From the NCBI RefSeq assembly GCF_000014865.1, contig NC_008576.1:1021501-1085500 (forward strand): 64,000 nt of DNA, given 5' to 3'. The notes beneath the pieces are model-generated. The model was not told the origin of the DNA. It made no database searches and saw nothing but the letters and a program-made list of their open reading frames with translations. This document shows, one piece after another, positions 19,270 through 35,560 of this stretch (position 1 is its first letter; every line of letters begins with the position of its first letter). Position numbers and translations under genes: made by a program. The DNA comes from Magnetococcus marinus MC-1 (GTDB taxonomy: Bacteria > Pseudomonadota > Magnetococcia > Magnetococcales > Magnetococcaceae).

Positions 19270-19400
19270 TAACACGCCCATTTGGGCGTATGGTCCAAGA
19301 GAGCAGGCGGTTGTGGCTGGGTAAGGCGGTGTAGGCCGTATCTCCCGAAGCAGCTTTAATGGGAATATCCACCTGCCGAGACAAAAGGGTACTTATCATG
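19270..19400 (+). promoter_or_regulatory. Probable L10 leader (rplJL autoregulatory RNA)
   Basis: The 283-base gap before rplJ contains a structured G-rich segment (GGCGGTTGTGGCTGGGTAAG) and the late motif CCTGCCGAGACAAAAGG about 60 bases before the gene. In many bacteria this position carries the L10 leader, bound by the L10-(L12)4 complex to reduce translation of rplJ and rplL. The match is by motif and position; no covariance search was possible. Confidence 0.5.
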
Positions 19401-19455
19401 AGAACGCCTTTTGGTTTTGGACTTTTTGACCCACAGTCAAAAGGAGTGTGCGTGC

Positions 19456-19974
19456 GTGAAGCAAGCAGATAAGAGCAAAATTGTTGAAGAGGTTCGGGAA
19501 CTCCTGAGCAGCTCCAGCGTTGCTGTTGTTACGCACTATCGTGGTCTGACCGTGGCCGAAATGACAGAACTCCGAGTTAAGTTGCGCGAAGCTGGTGCAA
19601 ATGTGCGCGTGGTCAAGAATACCTTGGCTAAGCGTGCGGTTGCAGGGACCCCATTTGAAGCTCTTGGTGAGTTTCTGGTTGGGCCAACCAGCATTGCTTT
19701 CTCGGCAGATCCTGTTGCTCCGGCTAAGGTGATCTCGGCATTTGCCAAGACTCACCCGAAAATTCAGATCGTCGGTGGTGTACTCGACGGTAAAGCAATG
19801 GATGCTGAGGGTATTGAGCGGCTGGCAAAGCTGCCCAGCAAAGAGGAACTCCTGGCAAAAATGCTGGGCTCCCTCAATGCACCCATCACCAACTTCGTTG
19901 GGGTACTGGCCGCCGTTCCTGGCAGCTTTGTACGGGTACTCAACGCTGTGCGTGAACAGAAAGAAGCCGCGTAA
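19456..19974 (+). CDS. rplJ: 50S ribosomal protein L10
   Basis: L10 anchors the L7/L12 dimers to the ribosomal stalk. The 172-residue protein has the rRNA-binding domain ([47 protein letters not shown]) and the C-terminal helix that binds L7/L12 dimers. The start is GTG 19456, because AAGGAG (19441-19446) lies nine bases upstream. Upstream TTG or GTG codons in the frame lack such a site. Confidence 0.95.
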   Translation: MKQADKSKIVEEVRELLSSSSVAVVTHYRGLTVAEMTELRVKLREAGANVRVVKNTLAKRAVAGTPFEALGEFLVGPTSIAFSADPVAPAKVISAFAKTHPKIQIVGGVLDGKAMDAEGIERLAKLPSKEELLAKMLGSLNAPITNFVGVLAAVPGSFVRVLNAVREQKEAA

Positions 19975-20043
19975 GCGCTTTTTTATAACCGAATCTAATC
20001 GAAACACGACGCATCTTGCGTTGAACACACATAGGAGTTTCTC

Positions 20044-20415
20044 ATGACCCAAGAAGAAATGATTTCCGCTATTGAATCCATGACCGTTCTGGAGCTTTCT
20101 GAGCTGGTTAAAGCTTTGGAAGAGAAGTTCGGCGTATCGGCTGCCGCTCCTGTTGCGGTTGCTGCTGCGGTTGGTGGTGGCGAAGCCGTTGTTGAAGAAG
20201 CCAAAACCGAATTTGACGTGATCTTGGCCAGTGCTGGCGACAAGAAAATTCACGTCATTAAAGCCGTGCGTGAAATGACCGGTCTGGGCCTGAAAGAGGC
20301 TAAAGATCTGGTTGAAGGGGCACCTAAAGCGGTTAAAGAAGCTGTTTCTAAAGATGAGGCCGACAAGCTTAAGGCCAAATTGGAAGAAGCCGGCGCCGTG
20401 GTGGAAATTAAGTAA
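20044..20415 (+). CDS. rplL: 50S ribosomal protein L7/L12
   Basis: The stalk protein that recruits and activates translational GTPases. The 123-residue protein has the N-terminal dimerisation domain ([18 protein letters not shown]), an Ala/Val/Gly-rich hinge (residues about 38-55) and the C-terminal factor-binding domain ([29 protein letters not shown]). AGGAG precedes ATG 20044. Two strong hairpins separate it from rpoB. Confidence 0.97.
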
Positions 20416-20445
20416 TTTCCCCCCAGCAAAGGCCGTAAGGCAAAG

Positions 20446-20480
20446 GGTTGGGTTGAGGGTTTTTTGCCCTCAACCCAACC
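20446..20480 (+). terminator. Attenuator-like hairpin, rplL-rpoB gap (first)
   Basis: A perfect 14-bp stem, GGTTGGGTTGAGGG with CCCTCAACCCAACC, around seven bases. It is followed by GCCATTTTTAGGG and later a run of seven T (near 20499-20505). Because rpoB must be expressed with rplL, partial termination is likelier than full termination. Confidence 0.6.
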
Positions 20481-20551
20481 GCCATTTTTAGGGTACACTT
20501 TTTTTGTTATAGATGTCGGGCACCCATTTTTTAAGTGCCGAAACCCTTTTA

Positions 20552-20586
20552 TAAGTTAAAACAGCGTGCTGCTCTGTTTTAACTTA
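20552..20586 (+). other. Second perfect hairpin, rplL-rpoB gap
   Basis: TAAGTTAAAACAG pairs perfectly with CTGTTTTAACTTA around nine bases. It is AT-rich and may be an RNase III-type processing site or bidirectional attenuator ahead of rpoB. The remainder of the gap (20587-20770) shows no gene. Confidence 0.55.
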
Positions 20587-20770
20587 AAACCAGTCATAGT
20601 TATAACGTGTTGATTTGAGCGACTTATGGCTCGACCTAAAATTTTTTTTCGTTCGCTGACGAACGGATGAGTCGGTGCGCCTTACCCACTCATTTGTTTG
20701 CCCTCTGGGTAAAAAAAGTTTGTCAAAGCGAATGATTTCACCTCCTGCATCTGCGATTAGAGGAGTTCCG

Positions 20771-23700
20771 ATGGCTCTTACCTTTACTGAGAAGAAGCGG
20801 CTACGGAAAAACTTCGGGCGAATTTCCAGCATTATTGACATCCCTAACCTGATTTCGGTGCAAAAAGAGTCGTTTGTGCGGTTCTTGCAAACCGGTACCG
20901 AATTTGAAAAGATGAAGGACACCGGCTTGCACGGTGTGTTTTTATCGGTTTTCCCCATCCATGACTATGCAGGCACCGTAAGCCTAGAATATGTCAGCTA
21001 TGCCCTTGGCGAACCCAAATATGATGTGGATGAGTGCCTGCAACGAGGTATGACATTTTCCGCACCATTAAAGGTAGCCTTTCGTCTGGTTATCTGGGAC
21101 GAAAATGAAGAGACAGGCACCAAAACCGTACGCGAAATCAAAGAACAAGATGTCTATTTGGGCGAAATCCCACTGATGACTAACACCGGTACCTTCATTA
21201 TCAATGGTACCGAGCGGGTGATCGTCTCCCAGATGCACCGTTCGCCGGGCGTCTTTTTTGATCATGATCGCGGTAAGACCCACAGCAGCGGCAAATTGCT
21301 CTTCTCAGCGCGGGTTATTCCCTACCGTGGCTCCTGGCTTGATTTTGAGTTTGATCCCAAAGATCTGTTGTTTGCTCGGATTGACCGGCGCCGCAAGCTG
21401 CCGGTAACCACCTTGCTGCGGGCCATGGGCATGAGTTCCGAGCAAATTCTTGAGCGCTTTTACGAAATTGAAACCTTTCGTAAAGAGGGTGTGGTGTGGC
21501 AAAAGCGCATGGTTCCCGAGCGTTTGATGGGCAACCGTTTGAACTATGCCATCGTTCACCCTGAGAGCGGTGAAGAGATTGTTAAAGCCAAAAAACGTGT
21601 CACCGCACGGCATATCAAAAAATTTGAAGAGCTTGGTATGGATTGGCTGCCGGTCTCCCAGGAGGAGCTCATTGGTAGCTTTGTGGCGCGTAACATGAGT
21701 GACGTCATGGGTGAGGTGGTCATTGAGGCGGGTGCCGAGATCACTGAAGAGATGGTGCAGTATCTCGAAGATGGTGGTATCAAAGAGATTGATGTGCTGT
21801 TCATTGATGGTATGAGTGTAGGGGCCTATCTGCGTAATACCCTCGCACTGGATAAAAACAGTGGCCAAGATGAGGCTCTGATTGATATCTACCGTATGAT
21901 GCGGCCGGGTGAACCACCCACCGTTGATGCAGCAAAAGCGCTGTTTAATAACCTGTTCTTCAATTCTGACCGCTATGATCTGTCAACGGTTGGTCGTTTG
22001 AAGATGAACAGTCGCTTGAGCCTTAATACCGAGCTGCACATCCGTACGTTGCAACATGACGATATTTTGGGTGTTGTGGACATTCTGCTCAAGCTCAAAG
22101 ATGGTCATGGTAAGGTGGATGACATCGACCACTTGGGCAACCGTCGTGTGCGTAGCGTGGGTGAGCTGCTGGAAAACCAAGTGCGTATCGGTTTGGTGCG
22201 TATGGAGCGGGCCATTCGCGAGCGCATGTCCTCCGCCGAAGCCGACCAGCTGGTGCCCCATGATGTGATGAACTCTAAGCCATTCTCTGCGGTTATCCGC
22301 GAGTTTTTTGGTTCTTCCCAGCTTTCGCAGTTTATGGATCAGACCAACCCCCTTTCGGAAATTACCCATAAGCGCCGCTTGTCCGCTTTGGGCCCAGGGG
22401 GTATGACCCGTGAACGCGCGGGCTTTGAGGTGCGGGACGTGCACCCCACTCACTATGGACGGATCTGCCCCATTGAGACCCCAGAAGGTCCCAACATTGG
22501 TCTGATTAACTCGCTTTCAACCTATGCGCGTATCAATGAATTTGGTTTCATTGAGTCACCTTACCGCCAGGTAAAAGAGGGTACGCCCATTGATCAGGTG
22601 GATTTTCTCTCTGCCATTGATGAAGAGAATTACATCATCGCCCAGGCTAACGCCAAATTGGGTGATGAAGCCTCCGAAGAAGATGCCTTGATTCAATGCC
22701 GGCATAAACTTGAGTTCATGGTGGCAACACCAGACCGGGTTAACTACCAGGACGTTTCGCCTAAACAGACGGTTTCGGTCGCGGCTTCGTTGATTCCTTT
22801 CTTGGAAAACGATGACGCCAACCGCGCCTTGATGGGCTCCAACATGCAACGTCAGGCGGTGCCGCTCATCAAAACCGATGCTCCCTTGGTGGGTACCGGT
22901 ATCGAGAGCGTGGTGGCCCGTGATTCGGGTGTGACCATCACGGCCCGTCGTACAGGCGTGGTGGACGAGGTGGATGCTGCGCGTATTGTGGTCAAGGCCG
23001 ATGAAGAGCCCGGTTCCACAGAGCCTGGGGTGGATATCTATAACCTGACCAAGTTTTCACGTTCTAACCAAAATACCTGTATCAACCAGGTGCCATTGGT
23101 GAAAAACGGTGAGCGGGTAACGGCGGGGGATATCATCGCGGATGGTCCCTCGACGCAGATTGGTGAGTTGGCGCTGGGGCGTAACGTGCTGGTGGCCTTT
23201 ATGCCCTGGAACGGTTACAACTTTGAAGACTCCATCTTGATCTCAGAGCGTTTGGTGGCTGAGGATGTCTTTACCTCCATTCACATTGATGAATTTGAGG
23301 TGATGGCACGGGATACCAAGTTGGGCGCTGAAGAGATTACCCGTGATATGCCCAACGTGGGGGAAGATGCCCTGCGCAATCTGGACGAATCGGGCATTAT
23401 CTATGTTGGGGCAGAAGTTAAGCCCGGTGACATTTTGGTGGGCAAAGTAACCCCCAAGGGTGAAACTCAGCTTACCCCAGAAGAGAAGTTGCTGCGCGCA
23501 ATCTTTGGTGAAAAGGCATCCGATGTACGGGATACCTCCCTGCGTCTGCCTCCAGGGGTGGCCGGAACAGTGGTGGATGTACGGGTCTTTAGCCGCCGTG
23601 GGTTGGAAAAAGATGATCGTGCCAAGCTGATTGATCAGGATGAGATTGCTCTGCTGCGTAAGGATATGGCCGCCGAGCGTCGTATTATCGAGCGGGATGC

Positions 23701-24853
23701 GGATGAGCGTATTCGCAATCTGATGAACGGCAAACCGGTGCGCAGCGCCCCTGGTCTACAGCCTGGGGATCATATCTCGCAATCTTGGTTGGATAAGAGT
23801 CCTAGCTCCCATCTGCGGGATGTGGTGTTGGATGATGACGCCATTACCCAGCAGATTGAGGGGATCCGTCACCATGTTGAAAAGGCAGCGGATCGTCTGA
23901 AAAAGCGGTTTGAGAGCAAGGTTGAAAAGCTTGAGCGTGGGGATGATCTGCCCCCAGGCGTGTTGAAAATGGTCAAGGTCTATATCGCCGTTAAGCGTAA
24001 GCTCCAGCCTGGTGATAAGATGGCAGGCCGTCATGGGAATAAGGGTGTTATTTCTAAGATTAATCCCTTGGAAGATATGCCCTATATGGCCAACGGTACT
24101 CCTGTGGATATCGTGCTTAACCCCCTGGGTGTGCCTTCACGTATGAACGTGGGGCAGATTTTGGAAACCCACTTGGGTTGGGCCGCTCGGGGCATGGGCT
24201 TTAAAATTGAAGAGGCATTAAAGCAACACCGTAAGGGTGTGGCGGATGTATTGCGTCGTCAGTTTGAAGAGATCTATGACAATACCCGCGAAAGCGCTGA
24301 AATCGCCGCCCTGAGTGATGATCAACTGGTGGATATGGCGAAAAATCTTCAGTACGGTGTGCCCACGGCAACACCTGTCTTTGATGGTGCCATTGAGTCG
24401 GATATCTCCAGTTGGCTGAATAAGGCGGGCCTGCCTACCTCGGGTCAGATCCAACTGATTGATGGCCGTACAGGTGAGCCTTTTGACCGTCATGTCACGG
24501 TTGGCTACATCTACATGCTGAAACTGCACCACTTGGTTGATGATAAAATCCACGCGCGTTCCATTGGTCCCTACTCACTGGTTACGCAGCAGCCCTTGGG
24601 TGGTAAAGCCCAATTTGGGGGTCAGCGCTTTGGTGAGATGGAAGTGTGGGCGCTGGAGGCCTATGGCGCGGCTTATACCCTGCAAGAGATGTTGACAGTA
24701 AAATCCGATGATGTGGCGGGTCGTACCAAGATCTATGAGTCCATTGTCAAAGGGGATGACACTTTTGAGGCGGGCGTGCCCGAATCCTTTAACGTGTTGG
24801 TGAAGGAGCTACAGGCATTGGCGCTGGATGTAACCCTGCAACGGGACGACTGA
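20771..24853 (+). CDS. rpoB: DNA-directed RNA polymerase beta subunit
   Basis: The 1360-residue beta subunit forms one pincer of the polymerase and part of the active centre. Seen in order are the N-terminal [20 protein letters not shown], the rifampicin-pocket region ([32 protein letters not shown]), [20 protein letters not shown], the active-site [14 protein letters not shown], and the C-terminal [20 protein letters not shown] clamp segment. The rifampicin residues appear wild type. ATG 20771 follows AGGAG at 20761 by five bases; an open frame back to 20675 has no family similarity. Confidence 0.98.
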   Translation: MALTFTEKKRLRKNFGRISSIIDIPNLISVQKESFVRFLQTGTEFEKMKDTGLHGVFLSVFPIHDYAGTVSLEYVSYALGEPKYDVDECLQRGMTFSAPLKVAFRLVIWDENEETGTKTVREIKEQDVYLGEIPLMTNTGTFIINGTERVIVSQMHRSPGVFFDHDRGKTHSSGKLLFSARVIPYRGSWLDFEFDPKDLLFARIDRRRKLPVTTLLRAMGMSSEQILERFYEIETFRKEGVVWQKRMVPERLMGNRLNYAIVHPESGEEIVKAKKRVTARHIKKFEELGMDWLPVSQEELIGSFVARNMSDVMGEVVIEAGAEITEEMVQYLEDGGIKEIDVLFIDGMSVGAYLRNTLALDKNSGQDEALIDIYRMMRPGEPPTVDAAKALFNNLFFNSDRYDLSTVGRLKMNSRLSLNTELHIRTLQHDDILGVVDILLKLKDGHGKVDDIDHLGNRRVRSVGELLENQVRIGLVRMERAIRERMSSAEADQLVPHDVMNSKPFSAVIREFFGSSQLSQFMDQTNPLSEITHKRRLSALGPGGMTRERAGFEVRDVHPTHYGRICPIETPEGPNIGLINSLSTYARINEFGFIESPYRQVKEGTPIDQVDFLSAIDEENYIIAQANAKLGDEASEEDALIQCRHKLEFMVATPDRVNYQDVSPKQTVSVAASLIPFLENDDANRALMGSNMQRQAVPLIKTDAPLVGTGIESVVARDSGVTITARRTGVVDEVDAARIVVKADEEPGSTEPGVDIYNLTKFSRSNQNTCINQVPLVKNGERVTAGDIIADGPSTQIGELALGRNVLVAFMPWNGYNFEDSILISERLVAEDVFTSIHIDEFEVMARDTKLGAEEITRDMPNVGEDALRNLDESGIIYVGAEVKPGDILVGKVTPKGETQLTPEEKLLRAIFGEKASDVRDTSLRLPPGVAGTVVDVRVFSRRGLEKDDRAKLIDQDEIALLRKDMAAERRIIERDADERIRNLMNGKPVRSAPGLQPGDHISQSWLDKSPSSHLRDVVLDDDAITQQIEGIRHHVEKAADRLKKRFESKVEKLERGDDLPPGVLKMVKVYIAVKRKLQPGDKMAGRHGNKGVISKINPLEDMPYMANGTPVDIVLNPLGVPSRMNVGQILETHLGWAARGMGFKIEEALKQHRKGVADVLRRQFEEIYDNTRESAEIAALSDDQLVDMAKNLQYGVPTATPVFDGAIESDISSWLNKAGLPTSGQIQLIDGRTGEPFDRHVTVGYIYMLKLHHLVDDKIHARSIGPYSLVTQQPLGGKAQFGGQRFGEMEVWALEAYGAAYTLQEMLTVKSDDVAGRTKIYESIVKGDDTFEAGVPESFNVLVKELQALALDVTLQRDD

Positions 24854-24866
24854 GCACGTTTGCTCC

Positions 24867-24899
24867 AAGGGGTTCTGTCCAGTGGGGCAGAACCTCCTT
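24867..24899 (+). other. Stem-loop between rpoB and rpoC
   Basis: AAGGGGTTCTG pairs with CAGAACCTCCTT (one bulge) around a ten-base loop. Only TTTAC follows, so it is probably an mRNA structure and not a terminator. Confidence 0.45.
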
Positions 24900-24964
24900 T
24901 ACAAGTTTGTCTCAACGCCGTAGGCGATGGGGCAGGGGCTACCTCCTGAACGAGGGCATTGAAC

Positions 24965-29248
<4,284 letters not shown>

Positions 29249-29266
29249 TCGTCTTTAGATCGCGCT

Positions 29267-29303
29267 ATTGGGCAGCAGCAGGCTGCTGCCCAATATTTTT
29301 TTC
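29267..29303 (+). terminator. Intrinsic terminator after rpoC
   Basis: ATTGGGCAGCAGC pairs perfectly with GCTGCTGCCCAAT around AG and is followed by ATTTTTTTC. A textbook terminator that ends the rplKAJL-rpoBC unit. Confidence 0.92.
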
Positions 29304-29331
29304 TTGTATTTATGTTAAAAACAGGTAAAAT
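29304..29331 (+). promoter_or_regulatory. Candidate promoter for the rpsL-rpsG-fusA-tuf operon
   Basis: TTGTAT (29304-29309), a 16-base spacer and TAAAAT (29326-29331) directly follow the rpoC terminator. This would give a leader of about 180 bases before rpsL. Confidence 0.45.
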
Positions 29332-29513
29332 GCGCGAATTCTTTTGATGATTAACCTTTAAACATTCCCATAAGGGGAGCACGTAGCCAGAAGTCGCAGC
29401 CATGCGAAACCAGGCTATCATTCGTCCTCCTCTGCCATTGCTAAGAGATATCGCCTGGAAATTTTGTAGCCAAAGGCTGCAAGGTAACAGGCCTGTTTTC
29501 TGTGGAGATTGAT

Positions 29514-29885
29514 ATGCCGACCGTTAACCAGTTGGTACGTCTGGGCCGTAAGCCTCAGAAGAAGAAAACCAACGTGCCTGCTTTGCAAGCATGCCCCCAG
29601 CGTCGTGGTGTTTGCACCCGCGTTTACACCACCACCCCTAAGAAGCCTAACTCGGCGCTTCGTAAAGTGGCCCGTGTACGTCTGACCAATGGTCACGAAG
29701 TAAGTGCGTACATTCCTGGTGAAGGGCATAACCTGCAAGAGCATAGTGTGGTGCTCATCCGTGGTGGTCGTGTAAAAGACCTTCCCGGTGTGCGTTACCA
29801 CATTCTGCGTGGTTCATTGGATACCCAGGGTGTGAAAGACCGTAAGCAGGGTCGTTCCAAGTATGGCGCCAAGCGTCCTAAGTAA
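29514..29885 (+). CDS. rpsL: 30S ribosomal protein S12
   Basis: S12 guards decoding accuracy next to the A site. The 123-residue protein has [32 protein letters not shown] and [16 protein letters not shown]. The lysines at the two streptomycin-resistance positions (PKKPNSA and VKDLPG) are both present, which predicts the sensitive form. GGAG six bases before ATG 29514 fixes the start. It is the first gene of the str operon. Confidence 0.98.
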   Translation: MPTVNQLVRLGRKPQKKKTNVPALQACPQRRGVCTRVYTTTPKKPNSALRKVARVRLTNGHEVSAYIPGEGHNLQEHSVVLIRGGRVKDLPGVRYHILRGSLDTQGVKDRKQGRSKYGAKRPK

Positions 29886-29948
29886 TGTGTTTCTCCTGCC
29901 ATTTAGGGCAGGGGGTTGCTCACTGATTATCAGGTTTAAGGATAGGTC

Positions 29949-30419
29949 ATGTCACGACGTCGTGAAGTGCCCAAGCGCGAGGTGATCCCAGACGCGCGTT
30001 ATAATGATAAGCTTGTCGCCAAGTTTATGAACTGTCTTATGGTAGACGGCAAAAAGTCGCTTGCTGAGCGTGTCTTCTACGGTGCCTTTGATTTGATCGA
30101 ACAGCGCACAAAAGAAGATCCCATCAAGGTGTTTAAAGAGGCTGTGGACAATGTGCGTCCGACGCTTGAAGTGCGCTCCCGCCGTGTTGGTGGTGCCAAC
30201 TATCAGGTGCCGGTTGAGGTGCGCCCTGTGCGTCGTCAGACTTTGGCCATTCGTTGGTTGATTGGTTATGCACGGTCCCGTGGTGAAAAAACCATGCGTG
30301 AGCGTTTAGCCGCCGAGTTGATCGAGGCTTCTCAGGGCCGTGGTGCGACCATCAAGAAGCGCGACGATACGCATCGTATGGCCGAAGCCAACAAGGTGTT
30401 TGCGCACTACCGTTGGTAA
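29949..30419 (+). CDS. rpsG: 30S ribosomal protein S7
   Basis: S7 starts assembly of the 30S head and contacts E-site tRNA. The 156-residue protein has [25 protein letters not shown]-like [36 protein letters not shown] and the C-terminal [18 protein letters not shown]. Length matches the common bacterial 156-residue form. In many bacteria S7 represses translation of its own operon. Confidence 0.98.
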   Translation: MSRRREVPKREVIPDARYNDKLVAKFMNCLMVDGKKSLAERVFYGAFDLIEQRTKEDPIKVFKEAVDNVRPTLEVRSRRVGGANYQVPVEVRPVRRQTLAIRWLIGYARSRGEKTMRERLAAELIEASQGRGATIKKRDDTHRMAEANKVFAHYRW

Positions 30420-30427
30420 GCTGCAAG

Positions 30428-30453
30428 TCTGCTCACCCGGTGTGGTGAGCAGA
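30428..30453 (+). other. Stem-loop between rpsG and fusA
   Basis: TCTGCTCACC (30428-30437) pairs perfectly with GGTGAGCAGA (30444-30453) around CGGTGT. The downstream GCAGGTTTTGTTCTTTG is moderately T-rich, so partial termination inside the str operon is possible. Confidence 0.5.
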
Positions 30454-30497
30454 GCAGGTTTTGTTCTTTGACAATCTACAGAACACAGGGGATTACA

Positions 30498-32576
30498 GTG
30501 GCTCGAGAAATTGCCCTGGATCACGTACGTAATATTGGCATCATGGCCCATATTGATGCCGGTAAAACGACAGTAACGGAACGGATTCTCTACTACACCG
30601 GTCGTTCGCATAAGATTGGTGAAGTTCATGAGGGCGCTGCCACCATGGACTGGATGGAGCAAGAGCAAGAGCGTGGCATTACCATCACCTCTGCGGCTAC
30701 CACTTGTTTCTGGAAAGAGCACCGCATCAATATTATCGACACCCCCGGCCACGTTGACTTTACCATTGAGGTAGAGCGTTCTTTGCGTGTCTTGGATGGT
30801 GCCGTAGCGGTTTTCTGTGGTGTGGCCGGTGTGCAGCCCCAGTCAGAAACTGTGTGGCGCCAGGCTGATCGCTATGGTGTACCCCGTTTGGCCTTCGTGA
30901 ATAAGATGGACCGTATGGGTGCCGACTTTAATAAAGCGGTGCAAACCATGAAGGACCGTCTGAAGGCACGTGCGATCCCTGCTCAGTACCCCATCGGTGC
31001 TGAAGAAGATCTGCGCGGCATGGTGGACTTGATCACCCGCAAGGCCTATATTTTCAACGATGAATCCCTGGGTGCAGAGTTTGAAGTACTGGATTGCCCT
31101 GAGGATATTGAGGCTGAAGTCGAAGAAGCTCGTGAAGCGCTGTTAGAGGCCGCTTTGGAGCAAGATGACACCTTAATGGAAAAATATCTGGAAGGTGAAG
31201 AGATCACCATTGCAGAGTTTAAATCCTGCATGCGTCGTGCGGTTATCTCTAGCGCGTTTGTACCTGTGTTCTGTGGATCTGCCTTCAAAAACAAGGGCGT
31301 TCAACTTCTCTTGGATGCCGTTGTCGATTATTTCCCCTCACCTTCTGATACCCCCTACATCGAAGGGTTGTTGCCTGATAGTGAAGAAGCAGCCGTGCGT
31401 AAGCCTTCGGATGAAGAGCCTTTCGCCGCGTTGGCCTTTAAAATCATGACCGATCCCTTTGTCGGTACCTTGACCTTTGTACGTGTCTACTCCGGTGTTA
31501 TGGAATCGGGTACCAGTGTTCTTAATGCCTCCAAAGATCGTAAAGAGCGCATCGGTCGTTTGATGTTGATGCACGCCAACAAGCGTGAAGACATTAAAGA
31601 AGTGCGTGCTGGGGATATCTGTGCCGTGGTTGGTTTGAAAAATACCACCACAGGTGAAACTCTCTGCGATCCAAATAAGCCGATCATTCTTGAAAAAATG
31701 GATTTCCCAGCACCGGTTATCGCCATTGCTGTGGAGCCCAAGACCAAAGCTGACCAAGAGCGTATGGGTGTGGCCCTTCAGCGTTTGGCTCAAGAAGACC
31801 CCTCTTTCCGGGTTGAGGTCGACCATGAGACCAACCAGACCATTATCTCAGGTATGGGTGAGCTGCACCTAGAGATCATCGTCGACCGTATGATGCGCGA
31901 ATTCAAGGTTGATGCAAACGTCGGTCAGCCTCAAGTGGCCTACCGTGAGACCATTACCCAAATGGTTGAGCATGAATCTAAGTTTGTACGTCAGTCCGGT
32001 GGTCGTGGTCAGTTTGGTCATGTGTGGTTGCGTTTAGAGCCCAACGAACCAGGTGCTGGTTACGAGTTTGTGGATGGCATTAAGGGTGGGGTTGTACCTA
32101 AAGAGTATATTCCAGCCGTCAAAAACGGTGTGGGTGAAGCCATGGCCAATGGTGTCTATGTTGGCTTCCCCATGGTCGATGTCAAAGTGACCCTGTTTGA
32201 TGGTTCATACCATGAAGTTGACTCCTCTGAGATGGCCTTTAAAATCGCCGGTTCGATGGGTCTCAAAGAGGGCGCCATGAAAGCCAAGCCCGTATTGCTT
32301 GAGCCCATCATGGATGTTGAAGTTGAGACGCCTGAAGATTACATGGGGGATGTCATGGGTGACATGAACTCCCGCCGTGGTCAGATCCAAGGTATGGAAG
32401 ATTCTGGCAATAACAGGTTGGTCAAGGCACAAGTGCCTTTGTCCGGCATGTTTGGTTACGCGACAGACTTGCGTTCAATGAGTCAGGGGCGTGCGACCTT
32501 TACCATGCAGTTTGGCCACTATGCCCAGGTGCCTAAATCCATTGCAGAAGAGATCAAGGCCAAAACCACCGGTTAA
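30498..32576 (+). CDS. fusA: Elongation factor G
   Basis: EF-G drives ribosomal translocation and, with RRF, ribosome recycling. The 692-residue protein has the P-loop [36 protein letters not shown] and the later domains III-V, including the domain IV tip [16 protein letters not shown]. The start is GTG 30498, with AGGGG seven bases upstream; the frame extends further upstream without family similarity. Only one fusA is in the window. Confidence 0.97.
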   Translation: MAREIALDHVRNIGIMAHIDAGKTTVTERILYYTGRSHKIGEVHEGAATMDWMEQEQERGITITSAATTCFWKEHRINIIDTPGHVDFTIEVERSLRVLDGAVAVFCGVAGVQPQSETVWRQADRYGVPRLAFVNKMDRMGADFNKAVQTMKDRLKARAIPAQYPIGAEEDLRGMVDLITRKAYIFNDESLGAEFEVLDCPEDIEAEVEEAREALLEAALEQDDTLMEKYLEGEEITIAEFKSCMRRAVISSAFVPVFCGSAFKNKGVQLLLDAVVDYFPSPSDTPYIEGLLPDSEEAAVRKPSDEEPFAALAFKIMTDPFVGTLTFVRVYSGVMESGTSVLNASKDRKERIGRLMLMHANKREDIKEVRAGDICAVVGLKNTTTGETLCDPNKPIILEKMDFPAPVIAIAVEPKTKADQERMGVALQRLAQEDPSFRVEVDHETNQTIISGMGELHLEIIVDRMMREFKVDANVGQPQVAYRETITQMVEHESKFVRQSGGRGQFGHVWLRLEPNEPGAGYEFVDGIKGGVVPKEYIPAVKNGVGEAMANGVYVGFPMVDVKVTLFDGSYHEVDSSEMAFKIAGSMGLKEGAMKAKPVLLEPIMDVEVETPEDYMGDVMGDMNSRRGQIQGMEDSGNNRLVKAQVPLSGMFGYATDLRSMSQGRATFTMQFGHYAQVPKSIAEEIKAKTTG

Positions 32577-32609
32577 TTCGGCTGAACTAAGAAAGATTTG
32601 GAGGTCATA

Positions 32610-33800
<1,191 letters not shown>

Positions 33801-33836
33801 GCACTGGCTCTGTAGACGTTTGAAGGACATCAAATG

Positions 33837-34145
33837 ATGGAAAGCCAAAAAATCCGCATTCGCTTGAAGGCCTTTGATCATCGTATCTTGGATCAAAGCA
33901 CGGGTGAGATTGTACAAACGGCACGTCGTACCGGTGCTGATATTCGTGGGCCGATCCCACTGCCAACTAAAATCAACCGTTATACGGTGCTGCGTTCACC
34001 CCACGTGGACAAAAAGAGCCGTGAACAGTTTGAAATTCGTACCCATAAGCGCATCATCGACATCGTAAATCCTACCCCTCAAACGGTGGATGCACTGATG
34101 AAGTTAGACTTGGCTGCGGGTGTGAACGTAGAGATCAAGCTATAA
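33837..34145 (+). CDS. rpsJ: 30S ribosomal protein S10
   Basis: S10 belongs to the 30S head and, as NusE, to antitermination complexes. The 102-residue protein has [56 protein letters not shown] and [20 protein letters not shown]. Two adjacent ATG codons (33834 and 33837) follow AAGGA; the second gives the usual [10 protein letters not shown] start. It opens the S10 cluster. Confidence 0.97.
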   Translation: MESQKIRIRLKAFDHRILDQSTGEIVQTARRTGADIRGPIPLPTKINRYTVLRSPHVDKKSREQFEIRTHKRIIDIVNPTPQTVDALMKLDLAAGVNVEIKL

Positions 34146-34150
34146 TTTGC

Positions 34151-34178
34151 TTGACTTTGGAGAGCGAAGGCGTATGAT
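34151..34178 (+). promoter_or_regulatory. Strong candidate promoter between rpsJ and rplC
   Basis: TTGACT (34151-34156), a 16-base spacer and TATGAT (34173-34178) start six bases after the rpsJ stop. The leader to rplC is about 85 bases and contains GC-rich paired segments (CCTCCC near 34199 with GGGGAGG near 34239), so a regulated leader is possible. Confidence 0.6.
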
Positions 34179-34268
34179 CTGCGCTCCCTTTAAAGCATCC
34201 TCCCTTATCGGACAGGGTTGTTCGAACGTCGGGATCGGGGAGGCAATCGATAAAAATGAGGAAAAGAC

Positions 34269-34913
34269 ATGCGTAGTGGTCTAATTGGCCGTAAGCTCGG
34301 CATGTCCCAGATGTTTACTGAGGATGGGCAGCGTATCCCTGTCACCCTTGTACAACTGGGTCCCTGTGCTGTAGTGGCTAAACGTAGTGACGAGCAAGAC
34401 GGCTATAACGCGGTTCAGCTCGGTTTTGAAGAAGCCAAACCCTCTCGCCTCTCCAAAACTGTCCGTGGACAGTATGCCAAGGCTAATGTGACGCCTCGGC
34501 GGGTGCTGCGTGAATTTCGCGTCTCCAATCCAGAATCTTATGAAGTTGGCCAAGAGTTGACTGCGGAGCAGTTTGCGGTGGACAGCTTTGTGGATGTGAC
34601 GGGTAAGACGGTGGGTAAAGGTTTCGCTGGTGTTATGAAGCGCTGGGGTTTCCGCGGTGGTCGTGCATCCCACGGTGCCCATAAAGTGCATCGCTCCGGT
34701 GGTTCTATCGGTCAGTGTCAAACCCCTGGCCGTGTTTATAAAAATAAGAAGATGGCCGGTCATATGGGTCAACAGACCCGTACGGTACAAAATCTTAAGG
34801 TCGCATATGTGGACGCAGTACAGTCCATTATTGCGGTAAAAGGGAGCATTCCCGGTTCCAAGGGCTCTCTGGTGTTGGTACGGGACGCCTTGAAAAAAGG
34901 CTCTGCCGAATAA
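34269..34913 (+). CDS. rplC: 50S ribosomal protein L3
   Basis: L3 is an early assembly protein reaching toward the peptidyl-transferase centre. The 214-residue protein has GLIGRKLGMSQMFTEDGQ, the loop GWGFRGG-like KRWGFRGGRASHGAHKVHR and GRVYKNKKMAGHMGQQTRT. GAGGAAAAGAC precedes ATG 34269. Confidence 0.97.
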   Translation: MRSGLIGRKLGMSQMFTEDGQRIPVTLVQLGPCAVVAKRSDEQDGYNAVQLGFEEAKPSRLSKTVRGQYAKANVTPRRVLREFRVSNPESYEVGQELTAEQFAVDSFVDVTGKTVGKGFAGVMKRWGFRGGRASHGAHKVHRSGGSIGQCQTPGRVYKNKKMAGHMGQQTRTVQNLKVAYVDAVQSIIAVKGSIPGSKGSLVLVRDALKKGSAE

Positions 34914-34936
34914 GGTGTGGATAGAAGGAAATCACC

Positions 34937-35560
34937 ATGATCCAAGTACCCGTTAAAGACGCCAATAACCAGGAAGTTCGCAGTACGGAGTTAAATGAAT
35001 CCGTTTTTGGTCGAGAGATCCGTGCGGACCTTCTGGGTATGGCCGTCAACTATCAATTGGCCAAACGCCGCTTAGGTACCGCTACGGTACTAGGCCGCAG
35101 CGATGTCCGTGGTGGTGGTAAGAAACCTTACCGTCAAAAAGGCACAGGCAACGCCCGTCAGGGTACCATTCGTGCGCCTCAGTTTCGCACCGGTGGTATT
35201 GTGTTTGGTCCCCAGCAGCGTGACTACAGTCACAAACTGAATAAAAAGGTTCGCAAGCTCGCTTTGCAGACCGCATTGTCCGTCAAGGCATCCAGCGAAG
35301 AGATGGTTGTGGTTGACAAGCTTGAGTTGGCAAGCATCAAGACCAAGGAGATGAAAGCGCTGTTAAGCACCTTGGGTGCTGCGCGTTCGACCTTTTTAGT
35401 GGTCAAAGAGCTTTCTAACGAGATCGTCTTGTCGGCACGCAACATTCCTAACGTGATGGTTGCGGATGTGGATGGTGTGAATGTCTACGATCTGCTGCGT
35501 TACGAAAAGCTGGTTATCACCGAGGAAGCGGTGCGTAGCCTCGAGGAGAAGCTGGCATGA
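34937..35560 (+). CDS. rplD: 50S ribosomal protein L4
   Basis: L4 lines the peptide exit tunnel and in enteric bacteria represses the S10 operon. The 207-residue protein has the tunnel loop GRSDVRGGGKKPYRQKGTGN, then ARQGTIRAPQFRTGGIVFGP. Its TGA overlaps the rplW start (ATGA at 35557-35560). Confidence 0.97.
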   Translation: MIQVPVKDANNQEVRSTELNESVFGREIRADLLGMAVNYQLAKRRLGTATVLGRSDVRGGGKKPYRQKGTGNARQGTIRAPQFRTGGIVFGPQQRDYSHKLNKKVRKLALQTALSVKASSEEMVVVDKLELASIKTKEMKALLSTLGAARSTFLVVKELSNEIVLSARNIPNVMVADVDGVNVYDLLRYEKLVITEEAVRSLEEKLA

